Shown: positions 33,002 through 36,411 of the stretch, piece by piece
Layout of the letters: the number at the start of each line of letters is the position of its first letter
Numbering within the stretch: the first letter of the stretch is position 1
NCBI GenBank assembly: GCA_015231885.1
Contig: JADGAT010000051.1
Location: forward strand, 1-36,411
DNA: 36,411 nt
Reading direction: 5' to 3'
Origin: SAR324 cluster bacterium
Lineage (GTDB): Bacteria; SAR324; NAC60-12
Notes under the pieces: model-generated
Databases searched by the model: none
Seen by the model: only the letters and a program-made list of their open reading frames with translations
What the model was told of the DNA's origin: nothing
Program-made: the position numbers and the translations under genes

Positions 33002-35215
33002 TTAAAATTTACCGGTATTTTCTTCATCAAATGCAATCAAATGTTCCCCAGAAGCGGGAGAGGCCTCACTCATTTTTGGAGAAGTGAATGATTGAGGTGT
33101 GGTCGCTGGAAGATGTTCCACAGGAGCTGGGTAGCTGAGCGCTCCAGAGAGCTGCTGCCGAAGTTGAAAACGTCCTACTAACTGTTTAAGCCTCATTGCC
33201 TGAGAACTCAATTCATCACTTCCAGTCGATGATTGTTCTGCCATTTGAGCATTTGTCTGGACCACTTGATTCAATTGAGCTAATCCTCTGTTGACCTCTA
33301 CCATTCCACGAGCTTGTTCATTACTGGATGTAGTAATTTCATTGACCAAATCCGTAACCTTAGTGACCCCATTCACAATTTCATTCAATGAATTTGCTGT
33401 TTCATCTGCGGTTTTTGCACCAGTTTCTACCTTTTTAATGGAATCACCGATCAACTTCGTAGTTTCTCTAGCGGCCTCCGCACTGCGTTGAGCCAGGTTG
33501 CGCACTTCTTCCGCTACAACGGCAAACCCTTTGCCATGAGCACCAGCCCTGGCTGCTTCAACGGCGGCATTGATAGCCAGGACATTCGTTTGAAAAGCAA
33601 TTTCATCAATAGTTTTGATGATATTAGAGATATTCTCCGAGGAAGCATTGATCTCTTGCATCGATTGGAGCATCGTTTTCATTTGCACGTTTCCATCTTC
33701 TGCCTGATTTCGAGCAGAATTGGCCAGTTTATTGGCCTGAGTGGCATTCTCGGCATTGGTTTTGGTCTGGGCACTTAACTCTTCCATTGAGGAAGATATT
33801 TGTTCGAGAGATGCCGCTTGTTCGGAGGATCCCTGGGAAAGAGAAATACTGGATTGTGCCAATTCTTGTGAACCACTGGTGACCTGTTCTGCGGAACTGG
33901 TCACTTGGTGCAGTACCTCATTCAAACTATTGTTCATTTCTGATAAGGCCTTGCCCAGGGAATCCTCTGAAGAGGCCAACCTTATTTCTCTGGAGAGATC
34001 TCCTTGAGCAATAGTCTCGGTTGCCTGGATCTTTTCTTTTAAATTCTGAACCATTGTGTTGAAAGATTTTCCCAATTGCGCCACTTCATCTCGGCCGCTG
34101 ACAGCAACAGTCTTATCGACATTGCCTCTGGCCATGTCTTCTAAAATATCGACTAGCTTGGAGAGAGGAACCGAAATTTTTCTAGCAATGAAGAACGCCG
34201 CAAAGAAACCTAAGATGATCGCGAGTGCAGTGCCAAGTATGATTGCATAATTGGTTGTCTCAACCGTTTGTTGGGCTTCTTTGGCACGAACATCCAACAA
34301 ACCCGCCTCAATACCAATAAATTCATCGATCCTCACCCGCAATTCGTCCATGAATTTTTTTCCTTCTCCTTTTTCAATTTGAGCGACTAAATCATCCATC
34401 GTAGCAGGAACTTTATTCACGGCATAGCGTGCATCAATTTCAGGTTGTGCGGCTTTACTGATCCATGACTGTACCTTCTTACTCAAGTTGTCCAGGTCAT
34501 TTTCAGTCACACTACTTCCTCTTTTTACAAGGGTTTGTAACTCACTGAGATGTTCATTGAATGATTTTTCACCGCCAATGAAAGGTTCTAAAGAGGCATC
34601 CAATCCTGTCAATAAGAAACCCCGCTGACCTGTTTCCATATTCACCAAGTCTAGTGTGATGCTCAAAATTAGATATTTTCCAACATCGTTATTTTCTTGG
34701 GTAAATTTAGTATCTAGACTTCCCAGATCCCCTCGTATACTGTCGAATATTTCTTTCCCAATGATTCTAGCTCGGATTTTTTTAAACGCGTTCACAGTTT
34801 CAAGCCCTTCGTTGACTTTTTTTCTTAATTCAATTTGTGATTCTGCTGCATTTTTAATCCAAGCCTGGGCCAATTGATCAATGTTTTCCAGTCGTGAAAC
34901 CTGTGCTGGATTATCACTGACCGTCTGCTTCAAATCCTCTATAATTTTATCAAAATCTTTCCGACCACCTTTATAAGGTTCGAGAAACCCTTCTTGACCA
35001 GCAACCAGGAATCCTCGCATGCCTGTTTCCATATTGACCATCGCCATGGTCATTTTATTTCCTTTTTCCATCACTTTATAGGTATGATTGACCCAACCAA
35101 AAATAGTAATGAGATTTTTGACGTCATTGAATACCATCACTGATACGAGAACCATCAAAACCAGCGTTGTGCCGACTCCAATAAGAATTTTCGTTCTAAT
35201 CATTAAGTTATCCAT
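33002..35215 (-). CDS. Methyl-accepting chemotaxis protein with tandem CHASE3-like sensors (MCP3)
   Basis: 737 residues from ATG 35215, chosen over the upstream GTG at 35221 because GGAG sits 5 nt before the ATG and directly abuts the GTG. Span 1 is at about 8-28, span 2 at about 323-345, followed by HAMP and a signalling hairpin with [19 protein letters not shown]. The periplasmic region has two CHASE3-type modules. [12 protein letters not shown] (62-73) matches [12 protein letters not shown] (193-204), and YKGGRKDF (81-88) matches FIGGEKSF (212-219), an offset of 131 residues. The C-terminus [13 protein letters not shown] is a variant of the tail in MCP1 and MCP2. It is transcribed separately, upstream of the minus-strand operon. 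Confidence 0.93.
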   Translation of the reverse strand: MDNLMIRTKILIGVGTTLVLMVLVSVMVFNDVKNLITIFGWVNHTYKVMEKGNKMTMAMVNMETGMRGFLVAGQEGFLEPYKGGRKDFDKIIEDLKQTVSDNPAQVSRLENIDQLAQAWIKNAAESQIELRKKVNEGLETVNAFKKIRARIIGKEIFDSIRGDLGSLDTKFTQENNDVGKYLILSITLDLVNMETGQRGFLLTGLDASLEPFIGGEKSFNEHLSELQTLVKRGSSVTENDLDNLSKKVQSWISKAAQPEIDARYAVNKVPATMDDLVAQIEKGEGKKFMDELRVRIDEFIGIEAGLLDVRAKEAQQTVETTNYAIILGTALAIILGFFAAFFIARKISVPLSKLVDILEDMARGNVDKTVAVSGRDEVAQLGKSFNTMVQNLKEKIQATETIAQGDLSREIRLASSEDSLGKALSEMNNSLNEVLHQVTSSAEQVTSGSQELAQSSISLSQGSSEQAASLEQISSSMEELSAQTKTNAENATQANKLANSARNQAEDGNVQMKTMLQSMQEINASSENISNIIKTIDEIAFQTNVLAINAAVEAARAGAHGKGFAVVAEEVRNLAQRSAEAARETTKLIGDSIKKVETGAKTADETANSLNEIVNGVTKVTDLVNEITTSSNEQARGMVEVNRGLAQLNQVVQTNAQMAEQSSTGSDELSSQAMRLKQLVGRFQLRQQLSGALSYPAPVEHLPATTPQSFTSPKMSEASPASGEHLIAFDEENTGKF
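34500..35070 (-). repeat. Internal duplication encoding two CHASE3-like modules of MCP3
   Basis: The protein-level repeat has a period of about 131 residues. The VNMETG-x-RGFL motif occurs at residues 60-69 and 191-200, followed in each case by an EP(Y/F)-x-GG motif and a later W(I)-x-x-AA segment. The Met/Glu/Thr/Gly and Arg/Gly/Phe residues are the CHASE3 signature. Confidence 0.8.
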
Positions 35216-35276
35216 CTTCACTCCAATTGATTATTCAAAAATAAGAATCGTTTCAATAAAACGAAAAAGAAATAGC

Positions 35277-35366
35277 ATACCTGACTCATATTTTAATTCT
35301 TTTTTTTTAGAATAAGTTCTAAAAAAAAAGAATTGATGGTAAATCTCCCCCTAACATATGTCGCAT
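35277..35366 (-). promoter_or_regulatory. Leader block shared with the CheY-like gene, copy upstream of MCP3
   Basis: This is the second copy of the block at 32477-32570. It lies 62 bp before the MCP3 ATG, in the same relation to a minus-strand start as the first copy. It contains the perfect AT-rich inverted repeat described separately, and ends with the shared TGAGTCAGG motif nearest the gene. Confidence 0.6.
35295..35334. repeat. Perfect 18-bp AT-rich inverted repeat
   Basis: The left arm is AATTCTTTTTTTTTAGAA (35295-35312), the spacer TAAG, and the right arm TTCTAAAAAAAAAGAATT (35317-35334). The arms are exact reverse complements. With almost no G/C it is a poor terminator; a cruciform or a site for a dimeric or AT-hook type regulator fits better. 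Confidence 0.85.
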
Positions 35367-35452
35367 TCGATTGTTTACTCAGAAACGACGGGTAATGCTT
35401 TTTAGAGTTTGAAAATAGAGGCCGGAAAGAATATTTTTCTAGCCACCAAAAC

Positions 35453-35647
35453 TTAGAAACTTCTTTCCCTCAAAGGCCTCATGATTGTATCATTAACAAA
35501 GGTTTCCGGGTTTGTAAAACTAATGTGCAGGCGACGATCCGCTCCACATTTTTTTGCAGAGGCTACCGAGGCCGTGACTACAGCGTATTTTTTAAAGTTC
35601 TCAACAGAACCGCAGTCAATATATTTTCCAAGTTCAGAGTTGACCAA
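35453..35647 (-). CDS. Unrecognised 64-residue ORF
   Basis: The minus-strand frame begins at a TTG (35647) with AGGGG very close upstream and encodes a 64-residue peptide with Cys12 and Cys34 and a basic C-terminus. I do not recognise it. The frame remains open further upstream into the end of the DUF362 gene (reading DISQVTTLTLASGVL before the TTG), so it could also be the tail of a frame-shifted or decayed gene. It lies 41 bp downstream of the DUF362 stop. Real coding status is uncertain. Confidence 0.25.
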   Translation of the reverse strand: MVNSELGKYIDCGSVENFKKYAVVTASVASAKKCGADRRLHISFTNPETFVNDTIMRPLRERSF

Positions 35648-35688
35648 GACCCCTGATGCTAGTGTTAGCGTTGTTACCTGAGAAATAT

Positions 35689-36411
35689 CTATAGTCGCCC
35701 AGTTGCGGTTCTCACAATTCTTCGTCCAACACTGGCTATGGCGTGAACAACGCTAAATCGGATTGGAATCAACACATCTGGGAAATGGAACGTCTGCGGT
35801 TCAAATGATTCACCTTTCCACAATACGTCAGGTGAAAGCGCATCACGCCAGTTTTCCATGTCCCGGGCGGCTACCATATACGGAATCATTTCCCTATTCC
35901 CTTTGAGTAGTTCAACCACGGCACAATCAAGAGCGAGCGGGTTTGTACTTGCGCCCAAGAGATTGAGTTCAACCGGATCACCGTTAATGGGGCCCCGTCC
36001 TTCATGACCTACAATCCCATCGAGAATGTTAATACTTGGATTGACTGCTGAAGCCATATCCAAGAGCATTGCAGCAAATTTCAGCTTACCATCTCCCAGG
36101 AACATGTGTCGTATGAATTTTCTTTTGCCCGTGACAAAACCAAAGCAGTTTTTGAGGGCACCAGTGAAATACAACTGTTGATGTGCTTTAAGTTTTGGTA
36201 GGTTAATAACGTGATCGGTCCATTGAAGATCCTCGGCAATAGTCCATTTCCTATCATGAACTGAGACCCTTGTGGTTTTATCGAGGACGGTAAAGGGCAC
36301 GTTGTGCTTATTGCAAACATCCAATATCCCGTTTGATTTTGCCACTCGTCGTGCGTTTTCTAGGCAATTGGCATCACCAACGCGAATTGTGCATTTCTTA
36401 TCCTTTAGCAT
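35689..36411 (-). CDS. DUF362-family protein (may be cut by window edge)
   Basis: 240 residues visible. The first ATG lies exactly at the window edge, so the true start may be further upstream. Family motifs are DHVINLPKLKAHQQLYFTGA, KNCFGFVTGKRK, INILDGIVGHEGRGPINGDP and ASTNPLALDCAVVELL, the standard order for DUF362. DUF362 proteins often carry a C-terminal ferredoxin part; here the sequence ends after a short hydrophobic/basic tail with no CxxCxxC clusters. The function is poorly known in the family. It lies at the far side of MCP3 and has no evident link to chemotaxis. Confidence 0.85.
   Translation of the reverse strand: MLKDKKCTIRVGDANCLENARRVAKSNGILDVCNKHNVPFTVLDKTTRVSVHDRKWTIAEDLQWTDHVINLPKLKAHQQLYFTGALKNCFGFVTGKRKFIRHMFLGDGKLKFAAMLLDMASAVNPSINILDGIVGHEGRGPINGDPVELNLLGASTNPLALDCAVVELLKGNREMIPYMVAARDMENWRDALSPDVLWKGESFEPQTFHFPDVLIPIRFSVVHAIASVGRRIVRTATGRL

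Noticed and set aside
35216..35221. GTG start of MCP3 at 35221
   Set aside because: The SD GGAG directly abuts this GTG. It has correct spacing to ATG 35215.
1..36411. CRISPR arrays, tRNA or rRNA genes
   Set aside because: No regularly spaced direct repeats, cloverleaf-like segments or conserved rRNA stretches were seen.

Overview
This window looks like chromosomal DNA of a flagellated, chemotactic Gram-negative bacterium. It holds the start of fliG, an outer-membrane TonB-dependent receptor, two CheA kinases and three methyl-accepting chemotaxis proteins (MCPs). The moderately AT-rich composition, the hybrid kinase with a kinase-like/AAA front end, and the CheY- and CheA-type architectures suggest a Desulfobacterota, SAR324 or similar deep proteobacterial lineage. 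That placement is a judgement from gene content and was not tested.

Layout. Positions 1-355 carry the 5' part of fliG (minus). A 592-bp gap with a terminator-like hairpin follows, then a small STAS-domain gene (948-1289, minus) that appears to start at CTG. Positions 1509-6450 hold unrelated metabolic genes: an MFS transporter, a GNAT acetyltransferase, a cupin, an isocitrate-lyase/PEP-mutase family enzyme, a TerB-like/DUF2225-like protein and a zinc-ribbon Nudix hydrolase. Positions 6686-11049 (plus) form a compact three-gene set: a CHASE8-HAMP class III adenylyl cyclase, a YfiR-like periplasmic protein and a TonB-dependent receptor. Convergent to it (minus) are a REC-SpoIIE phosphatase and a 2016-residue pseudokinase/AAA/GAF/histidine kinase/REC/HPt protein. 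A decayed IS4-type transposase (18597-19058) separates these from the chemosensory region.

Chemosensory region (19123-35215). One plus-strand operon is cheA1 - STAS - MCP1. A converging minus-strand operon is CheY-like - cheA2 - cheW - MCP2 - cheR - cheB2 - cheB1. A third MCP lies upstream of the second operon on the same strand. All three MCPs end in nearly the same short acidic tail, which suggests they use common partners. The two STAS proteins are paralogs, and together with the SpoIIE phosphatase they suggest partner-switching output linked to phosphorelay and chemotaxis-like input. No RsbW-type anti-sigma kinase is visible.

The gap at 32441-33001 is rich in structure. It holds a leader block that recurs upstream of MCP3, a REP-like pair of hairpins inside an outer inverted repeat, and an exactly centred 156-bp imperfect palindrome. 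The right edge carries a partial DUF362-type protein and an unrecognised 64-residue ORF.

The best candidates for something new are the cyclase/YfiR/TonB-receptor set, the STAS protein built into a CheA-MCP operon, and the palindromic elements. All calls were made by reading the sequence; no database search was run.
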